64,000 nucleotides of DNA. Source: Micromonospora carbonacea. Its GTDB lineage: Bacteria; Actinomycetota; Actinomycetes; Mycobacteriales; Micromonosporaceae. Position numbers and translations under genes: made by a program. Below the pieces are notes generated by a model. It saw nothing but the letters and a program-made list of their open reading frames with translations. It did no database searches and was not told where the DNA came from. The stretch lies in NCBI RefSeq assembly GCF_014205165.1, contig NZ_JACHMZ010000001.1:4570501-4634500 (forward strand). Reading direction: 5' to 3'. Within the stretch, counting starts at the first letter, position 1. Every line of letters starts with the position of its first letter. Shown piece by piece: positions 37,301 through 46,345 of this stretch.

Positions 37301-40300
37301 GCGGCCTCGGCGTCGGCTTCGGCGAGGGCCCGCACCTGGGGCAGCTCGGACAGCAGCGGGCTGGGCCGGGTGAGGGTGAACGCCGGGTGGAAGCGGCCCC
37401 AGTCGACGTCGGCGACGGTGACGCAGGGGGTGGGCCGGCGCACCGCCCGGTCGAGGGCGACGAGGGCGTGCTGCGGGTCGATGGTGGGCAGGCCCATCCG
37501 GTGCAGCGCCTCGGTGGCGGTGTTCTTGGCGGCCATGCCGTCGGCCCCGCCCCACGCGGTCCAGGACACGGCGGTGGCGGCGAGGCCCCGGTCGCGGCGG
37601 TGCACGGCGAGCGCGTCGAGCAGCGAGTTGCCGGCCCCGTACGCGCACTGGCCGGCGCTGCCCCACACGCCGGAGATGGAGGAGAACAGCAGGAACGCGG
37701 TCAGCGGTCGGTCGGCGAGGCAGTCGTGCAGGTTTAGCGCGCCGAGCACCTTGCCGGCGACGACGTGGGAGAACTCGTCGAGGGTGGTGCCGGTGAGCGG
37801 GGTGAGCTGGTCGGTGCCGGCGGCGTGCACGACGGCGGTCAGGTCGGGCAGCGTGTCCAGCAGCGCGGCGACGGCGTCCCGGTCGGTGACGTCGCAGGCG
37901 GCGGCGGTGACCCGCCCGTCGTCGGCGTACCCGTCGAGGAGCCCGGGGGTGGCGACGCCGCGCCGGCCGACGAGGACGACCCGGCGGGCCCCCTTGTCGA
38001 GCAGCCAGCGGGTGACGTGGCCGCCGAGCGCGCCGGTGCCACCGGTGACCAGGACGGTGCCGTCGGCCCACCAGTCGGTGGCGGGCCGGTCGGGGGCGGC
38101 GGCCGGGGCGAGCCGGCGGCCCCAGACTCCGCCGGGGCGCACGGCGACCTGGTCCTCGCCGCTGCCGCCGGCCAGGACGGCGGCGAGCCGGCGCAGCACG
38201 CTCTCGTCGGGGTGGGCCGGCACGTCGACGAGGCCGCCCCAGCGGTGCGGCTGCTCGACGGCGGCGGCCCGGCCGAGGCCCCACACGAGGGTCTGGAGGG
38301 GGTGGTCGACCCGGTCGGCGGGGCCGGCCTTGACGGCCCCGCTGGTGACGCACCAGACGGGCGCGGCGACGTCGAGGTCGGTGAGGGCCTGGAGCAGCAC
38401 GAGGGTGGTGGCGGCGGCGACGCTCGTGCCGGGGTGGGCGGGCAGCAGCGCGTCCTGGCCGGCGACGAGGTGCAGCACCCCGGCGACGGGCGCTTCGCCG
38501 ACGGCGGCGCGCAGCCGGTCGGCGAGCGCGGCCCGGTCGAGGTCGTCGGCTCCCACGCGCAGGGTCGCCGGTTCGTCGCCGCCGGCCCGCAGCAGGCCGG
38601 CGAGGCCGTCGGCCCAGGCGGGCGCGGCGTCGGCGGGCAGCACGAGCAGCCAGCGGCCCGCCGGCCGGTCACCCTCGGCGACCGGCACGGGCTTCCACAC
38701 CACCTGGTACGACCAGCCGTCCGCCACGCCCGAGTCGTGCCGGTCGCGTCGCCAGGCGGCGAGGACGGGCAGCGCGGGCAGCAGGGCGTCCACGGGGTCG
38801 GCGTCGCCGGCCGGGGCGCTGCCGAGCTGGTCGCGCAGGGCGTCGACGTCGGCCCGTTCGACGGCCGCCCAGAACGCGGCGTCGGCGGTGGACTCCGTGC
38901 CGGCGGGGGCGGGCGGGGCCGTCAGGTCGGGCCAGTAGCGCTCGCGGTGGAACGCGTATCCGGGCAGCCGGACGCGGCGGGGGTCGGCGCCGGCGAACAG
39001 TTCCCGCCAGCCGACGGGCACCCCGGCGACGTGCAGCTCGGCGAGCGCGGTGAGCAGGGACGCCGACTCGGGGCGGTCGCGGCGCAGCAGCGCCACGGCG
39101 GCGGTGGGGTCGGCGTCGGGCCCGAGGGTCTCCCGGGTCAGCGCGGTGAGCACCCCGCTGGGGCCGACCTCGAGGTACGTGCCGACGCCGTGGGCGCGCA
39201 GGGTGCGTACGCCGTCGGCGAAGCGGACGGCCTCGCGGACGTGCCGCACCCAGTAGTCCGGGGTACGGATCGCCGCCGGGTCGGCGAGGCCGCCGGTCAC
39301 GTTGGACACGATGGGCAGGGTCGGCGCGCGCAGGTCGAGCCCGGCGACGACGGCGGCGAACCCGGCGAGCATCGGCTCCATCAGCGGGCTGTGGAACGCG
39401 TGGCTGACCTTCAGCCGCTTGGCCTGCACACCGCGCCCGGTCCACAGGTCGGCGAGTTCGTCGATGGCGGCCTCGGCGCCGGCGACGACCACGGCGGCCG
39501 GGCCGTTGACGGCGGCGATCCCGACCGGGCCGGTCAGCCCGGCGAGGGACTCGACGACGGACGCCTCGTCGGCGGCGACCGCCAGCATCGCCCCGCCGGG
39601 CGGCAACGCCTGCATCAGCCGCCCCCGCGCCGCGACGAGCGCGCAGGCGTCGGCGAGGGTGAACACCCCGGCGACGTGCGCGGCGGTGATCTCGCCGATC
39701 GAGTGGCCGACCAGCACGTCGGGGGTGACGCCCCAGGACTCCAGCAGCCGGTGCAGGGCCACCTCGACGGCGAACAGCCCGGCCTGGGTGAACACCGTCT
39801 GGTCGAGCAGCGCGGCGTCGGGCGTGCCGGCCTCGGCGAACAGGACGGTCTTCAGCGGCTTCGGCAGCCGGGGGTCGAGATGCGCGCAGACCTCGTCGAG
39901 GGCGGCGGCGAACGCCGGGAACGCGGCGGCCAGCTCCCGGCCCATGCCGGCGCGCTGCGCGCCCTGCCCGGAGAACAGGAACGCGAGCTGCCCGCCGCGC
40001 GGCGCGCCGGTGACGAGGCCGGGGGCGGTGTCGCCGGCGGCGAGCGTACGCAGGTCGCGCAGCAGGCCGGCGCGGTCGGCGGCGAGGACGACGGCCCGGT
40101 GCTCCAGCGCGCCCCGGGTGGTGACCGACGACCAGCCGAGGTCGGTCAGCCGCGCCCCGGCACCGGTCCCAGGGTCGGCGGCTTCGGTGCCGGGGCCCGC
40201 GGCGTCGGCGTCGAGCCAGTCGGCCCAGCGGGCGGCCTGGGCGGGCAGCGCGGCGGCGTCCCGGGCGGACAGCAGCACCGGGACCAGGCCGGCGGTCGCC

Positions 40301-41772
40301 ACCGGGGCGGGGACGGCCGGGCGGGTCGCCGGGGCGGCCTCGGCGGGCGGGGTGCCGGGGGCCGCCGGGGCGGCGTCCGGCGTCTCCGCCGGGGCCTCCT
40401 CGATGATCACGTGGGCGTTGGTGCCGCTCATCCCGAAGGAGGAGACGCCCGCGCGGCGGGGCCGCTCCCCCGCCGGCCAGGGCTGCGCCTCGGTGAGCAG
40501 GGACACCGCGCCGGCCGCCCAGTCGACGTGCGGGGTCGGCTCGTCGACGTGCAGGGTGGCGGGAAGCTGGCCGTGGCGCAGCGCCAGCACCATCTTGATG
40601 ACCCCGGCGACGCCGGCGGCGGCCTGGGTGTGGCCGATGTTCGACTTGACCGAGCCGAGCCGCAGCGGCCGGTCCGCCGGGCGACCCTGCCCGTACGTGG
40701 CGAGCAGCGCGGTGGCCTCGATCGGGTCGCCGAGGCTGGTGCCGGTGCCGTGGGCCTCGACGGCGTCCACGTCGGCGGGGGTGAGCCGCGCGCCGGCCAG
40801 CGCCTGGAGCACCACCCGCTGCTGGGCGGGGCCGTTGGGGGCCGTCAGCCCGTTGGACGCGCCGTCCTGGTTGACGGCGGAGCCCCGCACCACGGCGAGG
40901 ACGGGGTGGCCGTTGCGACGGGCGTCGGACAGCCGCTCGACGAGGAGCACGCCGACGCCCTCGCCCCAGGCGGTGCCGTCGGCGGCCCCGGCGAACGCCT
41001 TGACCCGGCCGTCGACGGCGAGGCCGCGCTGCCGGGAGAAGCCGATGAACGCGGCCGGGGTGGACATGACGGTCGCGCCGCCGGCCAACGCGAGGGTGCA
41101 CTCCCCCTGCCGCAGGGCGTGGCAGGCCAGGTGCAGCGCCACCAGCGACGACGAGCAGGCGGTGTCGACGGAGACGGCGGGGCCCTCCACGCCGAGCACG
41201 TACGAGATCCGGCCGGAGACGACGCTGGCGGCGGTGCCGGTGAGGACGTACCCCTCGACGCCGGGCGGGGGCGACTGGAGCAGCGCCGCGTAGTCCTGGC
41301 CGGTGGTGCTGGCGAAGACGCCGACCTGGTGGCCGCGCAGCGTCGCCGGGTCGATGCCCGCGTGCTCGAACGCCTCCCAGGAGGTCTCCAGCAGCAGCCG
41401 CTGCTGCGGGTCCATGCCCAGCGCCTCGCGCGGGGAGATGCCGAAGAAGCCGGCGTCGAACTCGGTGGCCGAGTCGAGGAACCCGCCCTGCCCGACGTAC
41501 GAGGTGCCGGGGTGGTCGGGGTCGGGGTGGACGAGCCGGTCGACGTCCCAGCCCCGGTCGGCGGGGAAGTCGGAGATGGCGTCCCGGCCGTCGGCGACGA
41601 GCCGCCACAGGTCCTCGGGGGACCGCACGCCGCCCGGGAACCGGCAGCCGATACCGACGATGGCGATGGGCTCCCGGTGGGCCGCCTCCAGCTCCCCGAG
41701 TTTCCTCTTCGTCTGGTGAAGATCCGCGGTCACCCATTTCAGGTATTCCCGGAGAGTGTCCTCAGTCGCCAT
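31387..41772 (-). CDS. Type I modular polyketide synthase, two modules (KS-AT-KR-ACP / KS-AT-DH-KR-ACP)
   Basis: First gene of the leftward operon inside the window. ATG 41772 ([11 protein letters not shown]) has AAAGGTGG eight bases upstream and opens the docking helix; an in-frame ATG at 41799 lacks such a site. 3,461 aa. Module 1: KS Cys206, AT Ser691 (HAFH, malonyl), KR A1-type (Trp before Tyr1378, no LDD), ACP Ser1548. Module 2: KS Cys1771 with a shortened loop after DRGW, AT Ser2224 (YASH, methylmalonyl, in the identical tract), DH His2529 ([11 protein letters not shown]) and DAALH about 2706, KR about 3020-3220 with LDD (B-type) but His3170 where the catalytic Tyr belongs (GQANHAAAN), ACP Ser3339, then docking helices ending in IFHLLDDEL. 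There is no loading module, so synthesis starts on another protein. Confidence 0.97.
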   Translation of the reverse strand: MATEDTLREYLKWVTADLHQTKRKLGELEAAHREPIAIVGIGCRFPGGVRSPEDLWRLVADGRDAISDFPADRGWDVDRLVHPDPDHPGTSYVGQGGFLDSATEFDAGFFGISPREALGMDPQQRLLLETSWEAFEHAGIDPATLRGHQVGVFASTTGQDYAALLQSPPPGVEGYVLTGTAASVVSGRISYVLGVEGPAVSVDTACSSSLVALHLACHALRQGECTLALAGGATVMSTPAAFIGFSRQRGLAVDGRVKAFAGAADGTAWGEGVGVLLVERLSDARRNGHPVLAVVRGSAVNQDGASNGLTAPNGPAQQRVVLQALAGARLTPADVDAVEAHGTGTSLGDPIEATALLATYGQGRPADRPLRLGSVKSNIGHTQAAAGVAGVIKMVLALRHGQLPATLHVDEPTPHVDWAAGAVSLLTEAQPWPAGERPRRAGVSSFGMSGTNAHVIIEEAPAETPDAAPAAPGTPPAEAAPATRPAVPAPVATAGLVPVLLSARDAAALPAQAARWADWLDADAAGPGTEAADPGTGAGARLTDLGWSSVTTRGALEHRAVVLAADRAGLLRDLRTLAAGDTAPGLVTGAPRGGQLAFLFSGQGAQRAGMGRELAAAFPAFAAALDEVCAHLDPRLPKPLKTVLFAEAGTPDAALLDQTVFTQAGLFAVEVALHRLLESWGVTPDVLVGHSIGEITAAHVAGVFTLADACALVAARGRLMQALPPGGAMLAVAADEASVVESLAGLTGPVGIAAVNGPAAVVVAGAEAAIDELADLWTGRGVQAKRLKVSHAFHSPLMEPMLAGFAAVVAGLDLRAPTLPIVSNVTGGLADPAAIRTPDYWVRHVREAVRFADGVRTLRAHGVGTYLEVGPSGVLTALTRETLGPDADPTAAVALLRRDRPESASLLTALAELHVAGVPVGWRELFAGADPRRVRLPGYAFHRERYWPDLTAPPAPAGTESTADAAFWAAVERADVDALRDQLGSAPAGDADPVDALLPALPVLAAWRRDRHDSGVADGWSYQVVWKPVPVAEGDRPAGRWLLVLPADAAPAWADGLAGLLRAGGDEPATLRVGADDLDRAALADRLRAAVGEAPVAGVLHLVAGQDALLPAHPGTSVAAATTLVLLQALTDLDVAAPVWCVTSGAVKAGPADRVDHPLQTLVWGLGRAAAVEQPHRWGGLVDVPAHPDESVLRRLAAVLAGGSGEDQVAVRPGGVWGRRLAPAAAPDRPATDWWADGTVLVTGGTGALGGHVTRWLLDKGARRVVLVGRRGVATPGLLDGYADDGRVTAAACDVTDRDAVAALLDTLPDLTAVVHAAGTDQLTPLTGTTLDEFSHVVAGKVLGALNLHDCLADRPLTAFLLFSSISGVWGSAGQCAYGAGNSLLDALAVHRRDRGLAATAVSWTAWGGADGMAAKNTATEALHRMGLPTIDPQHALVALDRAVRRPTPCVTVADVDWGRFHPAFTLTRPSPLLSELPQVRALAEADAEAAAAPAGVADALRHLADLPEAEQERELLGIVNAQTARVLGHATADDLRGRPFADLGFDSLTAVDLRTRLTEVTGLRLPSTLVFDHPTPADLARHLRETAFGTTAAPTAEARVAVGTDEPVAIVGMACRYPGDARSPEELWRLVADGVDAIGDFPTDRGWATTTPDSGYAPAGGFLYDVPAFDPAFFGISPREALAMDPQQRLTLEASWEVLERAGLDPGSLKGSRTGVFVGASTSGYGTGLTEVPEGTEGYLMTGAAHSIISGRVAYTLGLEGPAVTVDTACSSSLVALHLAGEALRRGECDLALAGGVTVMATPGTFAEFSRQQGLAADGRCKSFAASADGTGWSEGVGMLLVERLSDARRNGHRVLAVVRGSAVNQDGASNGLTAPNGPSQQRVIRQALANARLSTSDVDVVEAHGTGTTLGDPIEAQALLATYGQDRPGDRPLLLGSVKSNIGHAQAAAGVAGVIKVVQAMRHGVVPASLHVDEPSPHIDWSAGAVDLVTEARPWPVVDRPRRAAVSSFGMSGTNAHVIVEQPEEPADAPVADPAPGLVDADVLVWPVSARSAAALRDQAARLATHVRDRDALDPAALAWSLATTRATFDQRASVVGSGVEELLSGLDALASGLPAGNVVSGVASGHGVGPVFVFPGQGAQSARMAAGLVGRTPVFDARLAECQRALAPFLDVDLVSVLTGDDESWLERVEVVQPVLWAVGVALAAVWEHAGVSPQAVVGHSQGEIGAACVAGILSLDDAAKTVALRSRALAVLRGTGAMASVDLSAVAVTARLAQFPGVGVAAVNGPATVVVSGPPQPVADLVQACQAEGIRARLIPVDYASHSPSVQDVAERLRADLADVSPQPGRVRLVSTLTGDWVDPGSMTADYWYDNLRQTVQFDAAVRVAVVAGHTTFVEISPHPVLTMPVTAILDDAGVTGHTIGSLRRGDDDPTRLLTNLAAAHAIGLPVDLTKVLDEAGTVDLPTYPFARDRYWLQGSGASRAGLPAVGLDAADHPLLSAVADLPGDEGLLLTGRISLATHPWLADHAVLGTVLLPGTALVELASFSGRPLDAAHVTELVLEAPLAVPEEGSVDLRVRVGAAGEDGLRPVSVHSCVGEAHPSAADGGDQPGAAGRQWQRHAHGLLAPTRPVTVAPAAAWPPPGAEPIALDALYPHLAEQGYHYGPVFRALRAAWRHGDDILAEVALDADAPGDAAPFTVHPALLDAALHAIGASALAGTGSQPDSAHSGAGADGDGSEADGDSTGSGVQPGLPFSWTGVAIAPTRARELRVRLTAADGSVAATVTDTGGVPVASLDALVLRPITADQLSAARRTANRSLYRLDWVTPEPAAARPAALAALGDGWSGVEVFGGSDGWPGVDAYPSLYDLVAAVAGGAARPDAVLAAVTGQRADEPSPARAAHLAAHEALALAQDWLARPELEPVRLVVVTRGAVAVAADDQLTDLPAATVWGLVRSAQSEHPGRIVLLDLDDDPRSAAALPAALATGEPQLAVRAGQLRAPRLARLGPPPAEAAAPDLSAGTVLVTGATGALGRLVARHLATRHGVRGLLLASRSGPDAPGAADLVAELTGLGVAAQVVAADVTDRDALAVLLDEIPADRPLVGVVHAAGVLDDGVLPALTPARFDAVLGPKVDAAWHLHELTEKLDLAAFVLFSSASGLFGGPGQANHAAANAFLDALAHHRRARGLTVTSMAWGPWANPDLPGGRPGHVDERRMSRGGFRPLDADEGMELFTEGLRHAGPVVVPVALDLGVLGRLGPVLPRLLHGLVRPAGAAAPAAAPAADAAAALRDTLAATGEAERDRVLSDLVRTHAAAVLGYASLRDIDADKGFVELGFDSLTAVEFRNRLTAATGLRLPSTLVYDRPTTTALVGYLRGALLAERSTSALSVLGELSKLETVMGAVAADDTDRAAVADRLRELLSAWTHTEADAAADSAGDGGLASATAEEIFHLLDDELGTA
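34490..35529 (-). repeat. Long identical tract, copy 2 (methylmalonyl AT)
   Basis: Partner of 9092-10131. It spans the AT of the second module of this PKS, including GHSQGE and YASH. Immediately right of 35529 (AT/KS linker) and left of 34490 (post-AT linker) the two genes differ. Confidence 0.9.
39180..39418 (-). repeat. Near-identical malonyl AT tract, copy 2
   Basis: Partner of 13821-14059, in the first module of this PKS, again centred on the HAFH region. Confidence 0.7.
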
Positions 41773-41879
41773 TAGCGCCACCTTTTCGGGCCGGAACAAA
41801 CAGGCGACCCAATACCGTCCACAGACGCCTCAAGCCGCGACACCAAGGCCCATCAAGCCCGACCACGAATTGCATTAAC

Positions 41880-41890
41880 CAACAGTGTTG
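41880..41890. promoter_or_regulatory. Palindrome CAACAGTGTTG, possible operator
   Basis: Odd-centred perfect inverted repeat (CAACA-G-TGTTG) about 108 bp upstream of the PKS start codon and overlapping a TTGACC hexamer read rightward (41888-41893). Its position suggests an operator for divergent promoters. No regulator is assigned. Confidence 0.3.
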
Positions 41891-41911
41891 ACCGCGCCCA
41901 CCAGGTCCTAC

Positions 41912-41928
41912 TTACCGGAGGAAGGTAA
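41912..41928 (+). promoter_or_regulatory. Hairpin with a Shine-Dalgarno loop
   Basis: TTACC (41912-41916) pairs with GGTAA (41924-41928), leaving GGAGGAA in the loop directly before an ATG at 41929. An anti-SD-complementary loop on a short stem would expose the ribosome site of the following ORF. Confidence 0.35.
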
Positions 41929-42438
41929 ATGTCGACCGGCGGCGGTCACAACCCCTACGGTGCCCCTAGGGTCGCCCCTACCAGAACCAGGCTCGGACCG
42001 GCCGCAGGCTGGGCCGGGGCCGCCCCGAGGGGGCCGCCGGGCGCGCGGGCGGGGGCGGTCCCGACGGGGGCGGCCACGGAGCGCCGTCGGCTTTCGGCCG
42101 CCCGGATCCCGGCCCGGGCGGCAGCCGGACGGGCACGCCCCCGATCGCGCCGTTCCGCCGATGTCGAACAATCGGCAGCCGGCCCCGGCAAGGAAACGTC
42201 AGGCCACCCATTGTCATTTTTCGTTTGCGGCGGGCCACGGCGCCCCGCGCCCCACCGGGCGGAGCTTCCCGGGGCCGACGCCGACGTCGGGTGGGGCATT
42301 GCGCGGGCCGGGGTCGCGGACGCCGCCGCCGGGGCCGGGACGCGGCACGAGCAGATCCGGCCCGCAATTCCCACCGTCAGGCATTGCGAATGCGGGCCGA
42401 AAGAGCACCCGAACGAAGTGCACAATATGAAACAATAA
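41929..42438 (+). CDS. Doubtful small ORF with a strong ribosome-binding site
   Basis: 169 codons from an ATG with an excellent GGAGGAAGG site. I recognise no family. The product (MSTGGGHNPYGAPRV...) is rich in Ala, Arg, Gly and Pro, has no membrane segment or known motif, and the region lacks the strong third-position G+C pattern of the neighbouring genes. The stop at 42436-42438 is followed at once by the CRP-like site. It may be a short leader peptide or noncoding sequence whose start region merely looks good. Confidence 0.2.
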   Translation: MSTGGGHNPYGAPRVAPTRTRLGPAAGWAGAAPRGPPGARAGAVPTGAATERRRLSAARIPARAAAGRARPRSRRSADVEQSAAGPGKETSGHPLSFFVCGGPRRPAPHRAELPGADADVGWGIARAGVADAAAGAGTRHEQIRPAIPTVRHCECGPKEHPNEVHNMKQ

Positions 42439-42454
42439 TGTGACCCACATCACG
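42439..42454. promoter_or_regulatory. CRP-like binding site (TGTGA-N6-TCACG)
   Basis: The half sites TGTGA (42439-42443) and TCACG (42450-42454) with a six-base spacer differ by one base from the CRP/FNR-family consensus TGTGA-N6-TCACA, which mycobacterial CRP also uses. The site lies in an A/T-rich patch between the divergent operons. Confidence 0.4.
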
Positions 42455-42583
42455 TTTAAAGCGAGAAAAGGCGTTATCCGCTCCCGCCCCGCCCGCTCGA
42501 TCCACCCCGGATAGCCGAGGTGGCAACGCACTCCGCAGTCAGCGCTGCACATCCCACCGCGGCTCGCCGAAACGAATTCGCCC

Positions 42584-42612
42584 TTGACGGATTCGCGGCA
42601 GCCCAGCAATGT
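42584..42612 (+). promoter_or_regulatory. Candidate rightward promoter for the sugar cassette
   Basis: TTGACG (42584-42589) and CAATGT (42607-42612) are separated by 17 bases, the best sigma-70-like pair I found upstream of the transketolase genes. It would give a leader of about 390 bases. Confidence 0.35.
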
Positions 42613-42654
42613 GACTGGAGGCGACAGCATTACCCCGAATTGGAGAAGTTGGCG

Positions 42655-42801
42655 ATGTCGACCGGTCGGCACACTGCCGGCGGGCGGACCGGCTCGGGGC
42701 CCTCCCGACCGTCGGCCGGCCGGCCCCCGCGGTCCGCCGGGCACGACCGCCGGGCCCCGCGCGAAGGCCCGTCCGGCGACGACCCGCACCTGCCCACCTG
42801 A
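42655..42801 (+). CDS. Doubtful 48-codon leader ORF
   Basis: Starts with ATG 42655 behind GGAGAAG, about 40 bases past the promoter candidate. The product (MSTGRHTAGGRTGSGPSRP...) is low-complexity and resembles nothing I know. Its first codons match those of the other doubtful ORF at 41929 (both begin MSTG). Possibly a translated leader, possibly chance. Confidence 0.15.
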   Translation: MSTGRHTAGGRTGSGPSRPSAGRPPRSAGHDRRAPREGPSGDDPHLPT

Positions 42802-43012
42802 GCCACCCGCCCACCCTGAGTTGCCCGACCGCCGGCGACCGCGCCACCGCGCCGACGCCCGCGATCCCGTGTGTGATCCGTCCCGCGCCGCTCGGCGCGT
42901 TCCTCCGCGATGCCCGAACGTCACCGTGTCGGCCCGCCTCGGCGGCCGACTCCGCCACGCGTATCAACCTGCCCGCAGCCATCGGGCCGGATCCTGACAG
43001 GAAGGCGCACGC

Positions 43013-43924
43013 ATGCAGCCCAGCATCAGCTATGCCACACCTGAGCCACCGCCGGACGACAGGCTCTCCCACCGGCGGGAGTCGCCCCTACCGACGCGGC
43101 TGGCCCGGACGGGACAACTGGCCGACCGCAGCCGCGCGGCGGTGCTGGAAATGATCTACCGCGCCGGCTCGGGACACGTCGGTTCCTCACTGTCCTGCGT
43201 CGACATCATCAGCGTGTTGCGATTCGACCAGATGAACTGGTCCGCGACGCGGTCCCGCAGCGAAAGCGACGTGTTCATCCTCTCCAAGGGCCACGCGGCC
43301 CCGGCCTGGTACGCCTCCCTCATGGTCGGCGGCGACCTGGGACCCGAGGAGGTCGGCACCCTGCGCCAGATCGACAGCCGGTTGCAGGGGCACCCGGACC
43401 GCACCCGGCTGGACCTCGTGGACCTCAGCACCGGCGCGCTCGGCCAGGGGCTCTCCGTGGCCGTCGGGCGGGCCCAGGCCAAGCGGCTGCGGGGCCGGGG
43501 CGACTTCGTGTACTGCCTGGCCGGCGACGGGGAGTTGCAGGAAGGCCAGATCTGGGAGGCGGTGACCGTGGCCGGCGCGCGTCGACTCGCCAACGTCGTG
43601 CTGGTCGTCGACCACAACGGCAGCCAGAACGACGGGCTGCTGTCCGAGATCATGCCGTTGGCCGGGCTGGCCGAGCGGTTCCGCGCCTTCGAGTGGCACG
43701 TCCAGGACGTCAACGGCCACTCCCACCTGTCGCTGATGGACGCCCTGGCCAACGCCCGCGACAACCAGGCGCAGCCCTCCGTGGTCATCGCGCGCACCCG
43801 CAAGGGGCATCTCGGGCCCGGGAGGATCGCGCTCAACGGATCACACAGCGCGACCCTCACCACGGAGGAGTACGAGTCGGCGATGCGCTACCTGGAGGGG
43901 AGGCGCGATGAAAGCCACCCGTGA
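43013..43924 (+). CDS. Transketolase, N-terminal (thiamine diphosphate) subunit
   Basis: With the next gene it should form a two-subunit, thiamine-diphosphate-dependent transketolase that moves a two-carbon ketol unit between sugar phosphates. 303 aa, about half a full transketolase, as usual for split enzymes. Visible motifs are GSGHVGSS (His55), SKGH (His94) and the cofactor motif GDGELQEGQ (171-179) followed by Asn202. ATG 43013 follows AGGAAGG at good spacing. It overlaps the C-terminal subunit by 17 bases, pointing to coupled translation and equal amounts. It is first in a nine-gene rightward operon. The location inside a PKS cluster points to a dedicated, not housekeeping, copy; that is inference, as is the acceptor substrate. 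Confidence 0.9.
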   Translation: MQPSISYATPEPPPDDRLSHRRESPLPTRLARTGQLADRSRAAVLEMIYRAGSGHVGSSLSCVDIISVLRFDQMNWSATRSRSESDVFILSKGHAAPAWYASLMVGGDLGPEEVGTLRQIDSRLQGHPDRTRLDLVDLSTGALGQGLSVAVGRAQAKRLRGRGDFVYCLAGDGELQEGQIWEAVTVAGARRLANVVLVVDHNGSQNDGLLSEIMPLAGLAERFRAFEWHVQDVNGHSHLSLMDALANARDNQAQPSVVIARTRKGHLGPGRIALNGSHSATLTTEEYESAMRYLEGRRDESHP

Positions 43925-44849
43925 CTGGTTCGGCGAGTCCCTGGCCGACCTCGCGGCCGAGCACGAGGACATCGTGGTGGTGAACTGCGACCTGGCCTCG
44001 GCCACCAAGACGGCCGCCTTCCGGGCGCGGTTCCCGCACCGGTTCTTCGAGGTCGGCATCGCCGAGGCCAACGCCGTGGGCGTCGCGGCCGGCCTGGCGC
44101 AGGAGGGCTTCCGGCCGTTCGTCGCGAGCTTCGGGCACTTCCTGACCGGGAAGTACCTGGAGATATTCCAGTCGGTGGGGCTCAACGACGCCGGCGTCGT
44201 GCTGGTCGGCACCCACGCCGGCCTGGCCATCGGCAAGGACGGGCCCACCCAGATGGGTCTGCGGGACGTCGCGCTGATGCGGACCCTGCCCAACGTGGAG
44301 ATCCTGCATCCCGTCGACGGTGTGGAGACCCGGGAGATGATGCGCCACGTCGTCGGCCACCGCCGGCCCACCTACCTTCGGCTCTGCCGCCAGCCGCAGC
44401 GCGAGGTGCACGACCCGCGGCACCGGTTCGTGCCCGGCGCGCCGGACGTCCTGCACGCGGGGCGCGACGTCGTCGTCTTCTCGATGGGCGGCACGGTGGG
44501 CGTGGTCCTGGACGCGCTGGACACCCTGGCCGCGCGGGGCATCACGCCGACCGTCGTGAACGTCTCCTCGTTGCCGGTCGACGCCGCGGCGCTGGGCGAC
44601 ATCGTCGACGCGCACCGACGGGTGTTCGTCATCGAGGACCACTACGTCCGGGGTGGGCTGGCCGACGAGGTCGCCCGGATCGTCCTCGACCGCGGGCACC
44701 GGGTCGCGTTCCGCGCCTGGGGTGTCCCCGACTACGGCCAGGCGGGCGACCCCCGCGACCTCTACGCCCGCTACCGGCTGGACCGCGACGGCGTGGTGCA
44801 CCACCTGACGAGCTTCGCCGACGCCGACCTGGCGACGGCCCCGCGATGA
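43908..44849 (+). CDS. Transketolase, C-terminal subunit
   Basis: Partner of the preceding gene; 313 aa with pyrimidine-binding and C-terminal transketolase domains. The catalytic Glu lies in EVGIAEAN (Glu53), and the substrate loop reads GKDGPTQMG, with Gln where E. coli transketolase has His, as in the animal-type enzymes. ATG 43908 has GGAGGGGAGG just upstream, inside the end of the first subunit gene. DXP synthase is less likely because the protein is split and the substrate loop is of transketolase type. Confidence 0.9.
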   Translation: MKATRDWFGESLADLAAEHEDIVVVNCDLASATKTAAFRARFPHRFFEVGIAEANAVGVAAGLAQEGFRPFVASFGHFLTGKYLEIFQSVGLNDAGVVLVGTHAGLAIGKDGPTQMGLRDVALMRTLPNVEILHPVDGVETREMMRHVVGHRRPTYLRLCRQPQREVHDPRHRFVPGAPDVLHAGRDVVVFSMGGTVGVVLDALDTLAARGITPTVVNVSSLPVDAAALGDIVDAHRRVFVIEDHYVRGGLADEVARIVLDRGHRVAFRAWGVPDYGQAGDPRDLYARYRLDRDGVVHHLTSFADADLATAPR

Positions 44850-44860
44850 GGAGGAACGTC

Positions 44861-45628
44861 TTGGAACAGCAGGTACGCAACAGCCGGGACCTGGTGGACG
44901 GGCTGGCCGACCGGCCGTATGTGTTCGTGGAGCACCGCCTCGGGGCCGGCGAGACGGTGGACTTCCGGTCGCATCCCCACGGCCACCGCAGCTTCGTGGT
45001 GGTCGCCGGCCGGGTGCGGGTCGAGCAGCGCTCCGGCAGCGGGTCGCCGCGCGAGTACGGCGCGCTCCGGGGATGGCACGCCCCGCCCGGTGCGGTGTAC
45101 CGGTTCACGCAGGTCGGCACGGTGCCGGCGATCGTCGTCGAGGCCGGCTCGGACCACGGGGACGCGGCCACCGGGGCCTCGGCGGTCACCGACTGCCTGG
45201 ACATCGACGACTACCTCGTGGAGAAGCCCTGGGGCCACGAGGTCTGGTACACCAACAACCTGCCCGGCGCGACGTACGCGCTGAAGCAGATCCACATGAC
45301 GGCGGGCCACCAGTCGTCGTTGCAGTCGCACCAGCGCAAGGTGGAGACGAACTACGTCGTCACCGGCGAGGCGGTCGTGCTCAACGGGACGCCCGCGCCG
45401 GCGGACCCAGGGGCGGTCGTCGACGCCGCGGCCATCCCCCGGGCCGGGCACGGACCGGGTTCGAGTTGGACGTCGGACGCCAACGTCCTGCACCGGGTCA
45501 TCGCGGACACCGACTACACCTCGGTCGAGGTCTCGACCACCGAGCTGGACGACGTGATCAGGTGGGCCGACGACACCAACCGGGGAAACGGCCGGATCGA
45601 CGCGGAGCACCTGGGGCGGGCCCGGTGA
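44861..45628 (+). CDS. Two-cupin protein related to type II mannose-6-phosphate isomerase
   Basis: Predicted metal-dependent sugar-phosphate isomerase or epimerase. It has two cupin folds. The first is about residues 20-100 (SHPHGHRSFVVVAGRVRVEQ). The second is about 120-250 and begins EKPWGHEVWY, the signature of the cupin part of ManC/type II phosphomannose isomerases, followed by AGHQSSLQSHQRKVE with probable metal ligands (Gln, His, Glu). No nucleotidyltransferase domain is attached, so isomerisation, not GDP-sugar synthesis, is expected. I chose TTG 44861 because GAGGAGG lies six bases upstream; ATG 44846, overlapping the previous stop, is in frame but has no such site. The stop overlaps the next start (GTGA). 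The substrate is unknown. Confidence 0.75.
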   Translation: MEQQVRNSRDLVDGLADRPYVFVEHRLGAGETVDFRSHPHGHRSFVVVAGRVRVEQRSGSGSPREYGALRGWHAPPGAVYRFTQVGTVPAIVVEAGSDHGDAATGASAVTDCLDIDDYLVEKPWGHEVWYTNNLPGATYALKQIHMTAGHQSSLQSHQRKVETNYVVTGEAVVLNGTPAPADPGAVVDAAAIPRAGHGPGSSWTSDANVLHRVIADTDYTSVEVSTTELDDVIRWADDTNRGNGRIDAEHLGRAR

Positions 45629-46290
45629 GCGCCGCCGACCTGGTGGGGCTCTACCTCGCCGAGAAGATCGCGATCTGCGAGCAGTTCCCCGTCGCGTCGG
45701 TGGCGGCGCTGGCGGAGATGCTGTTCGACACCTACGAGGCCGGCGGCACCGTCTACGCCATGGCCAACGGCGGCAACTCGGGGACCCTCGACCACGCCTA
45801 CTGCGACTTCAAGCACCACCCCTTCGTCTCGGAGGACAAGTCCCGTCCGCTGCCGCGGTCGGTGAAACGACTGTCGTTCGTGAACCTGTGCGGCTCGCCG
45901 GCGGAGCTGACCGGCCTGGTGAACGACCTGGGCCCGGACGAGATGTACGTGGCGTCGCTGGAGCCGGTGGTGACCCGCGACGACCTGGTGATGGCCTACT
46001 CCGGCAGCGGCAACTCGCCGAACGTGGTCCGCGCGCTGGAGGTCGCCGGGCAGGCGGGCGCCAGGACGTTCGCCATGACGAAGGGCGACGGGGGCCGCTG
46101 CCGCGCCCTCGCCGACGTCTGCATCGTCGTGCCCGGGTCGTCGCGGTTCCCGGGACAGACCGGTAGCAACAACAACAACTTTCACTTTGAGGACGCTATG
46201 CTGTCACTCAATCACATCCTGGTCGGCCTGTTGAAGCAACGCGTGGCGGAGCGCCTCGCCCGCCTCCCCTCCGGAGTCGCCTCATCCTGA
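45625..46290 (+). CDS. SIS-domain phosphosugar isomerase, GmhA-like
   Basis: 221 aa with one SIS fold of the sedoheptulose-7-phosphate isomerase (GmhA) type: ANGGNSGTLDHAYCDF near residue 45, YSGSGNSPNV near residue 128, and a C-terminal helix NNFHFEDAMLSLNHIL at the place of GmhA catalytic residues. Family members convert keto- to aldo-sugar phosphates such as sedoheptulose-7-phosphate to a heptose phosphate. Beside a transketolase, which can make or consume sedoheptulose-7-phosphate, a heptose or similar branch is plausible. Other SIS enzymes of this type, such as LmbN of lincomycin, use octuloses. The GTG start overlaps the upstream stop by four bases (GTGA), so translation is coupled. Confidence 0.82.
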   Translation: MSAADLVGLYLAEKIAICEQFPVASVAALAEMLFDTYEAGGTVYAMANGGNSGTLDHAYCDFKHHPFVSEDKSRPLPRSVKRLSFVNLCGSPAELTGLVNDLGPDEMYVASLEPVVTRDDLVMAYSGSGNSPNVVRALEVAGQAGARTFAMTKGDGGRCRALADVCIVVPGSSRFPGQTGSNNNNFHFEDAMLSLNHILVGLLKQRVAERLARLPSGVASS

Positions 46291-46345
46291 GCCGGCTGCC
46301 CGTGAGCGACAGGCGCGCACGCCGAGCGACGAGGAGGCGACCCCG

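Larger units (their letters stand above)
41773..43012. promoter_or_regulatory. Divergent regulatory region between the PKS operon and the sugar cassette
   Basis: A 1.24-kb gap from which the PKS operon is read leftward and the transketolase cassette rightward. It is less G+C-rich than the genes, with A/T-rich patches near 41.87, 42.21 and 42.43 kb. Sites noted separately are an 11-bp palindrome (41880-41890), a hairpin displaying a ribosome-binding site (41912-41928), a CRP-like palindrome (42439-42454) and a rightward promoter candidate (42584-42612). I found no convincing leftward -35/-10 pair for the PKS. Two low-complexity ORFs lie here, and no regulator gene. Confidence 0.6.
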
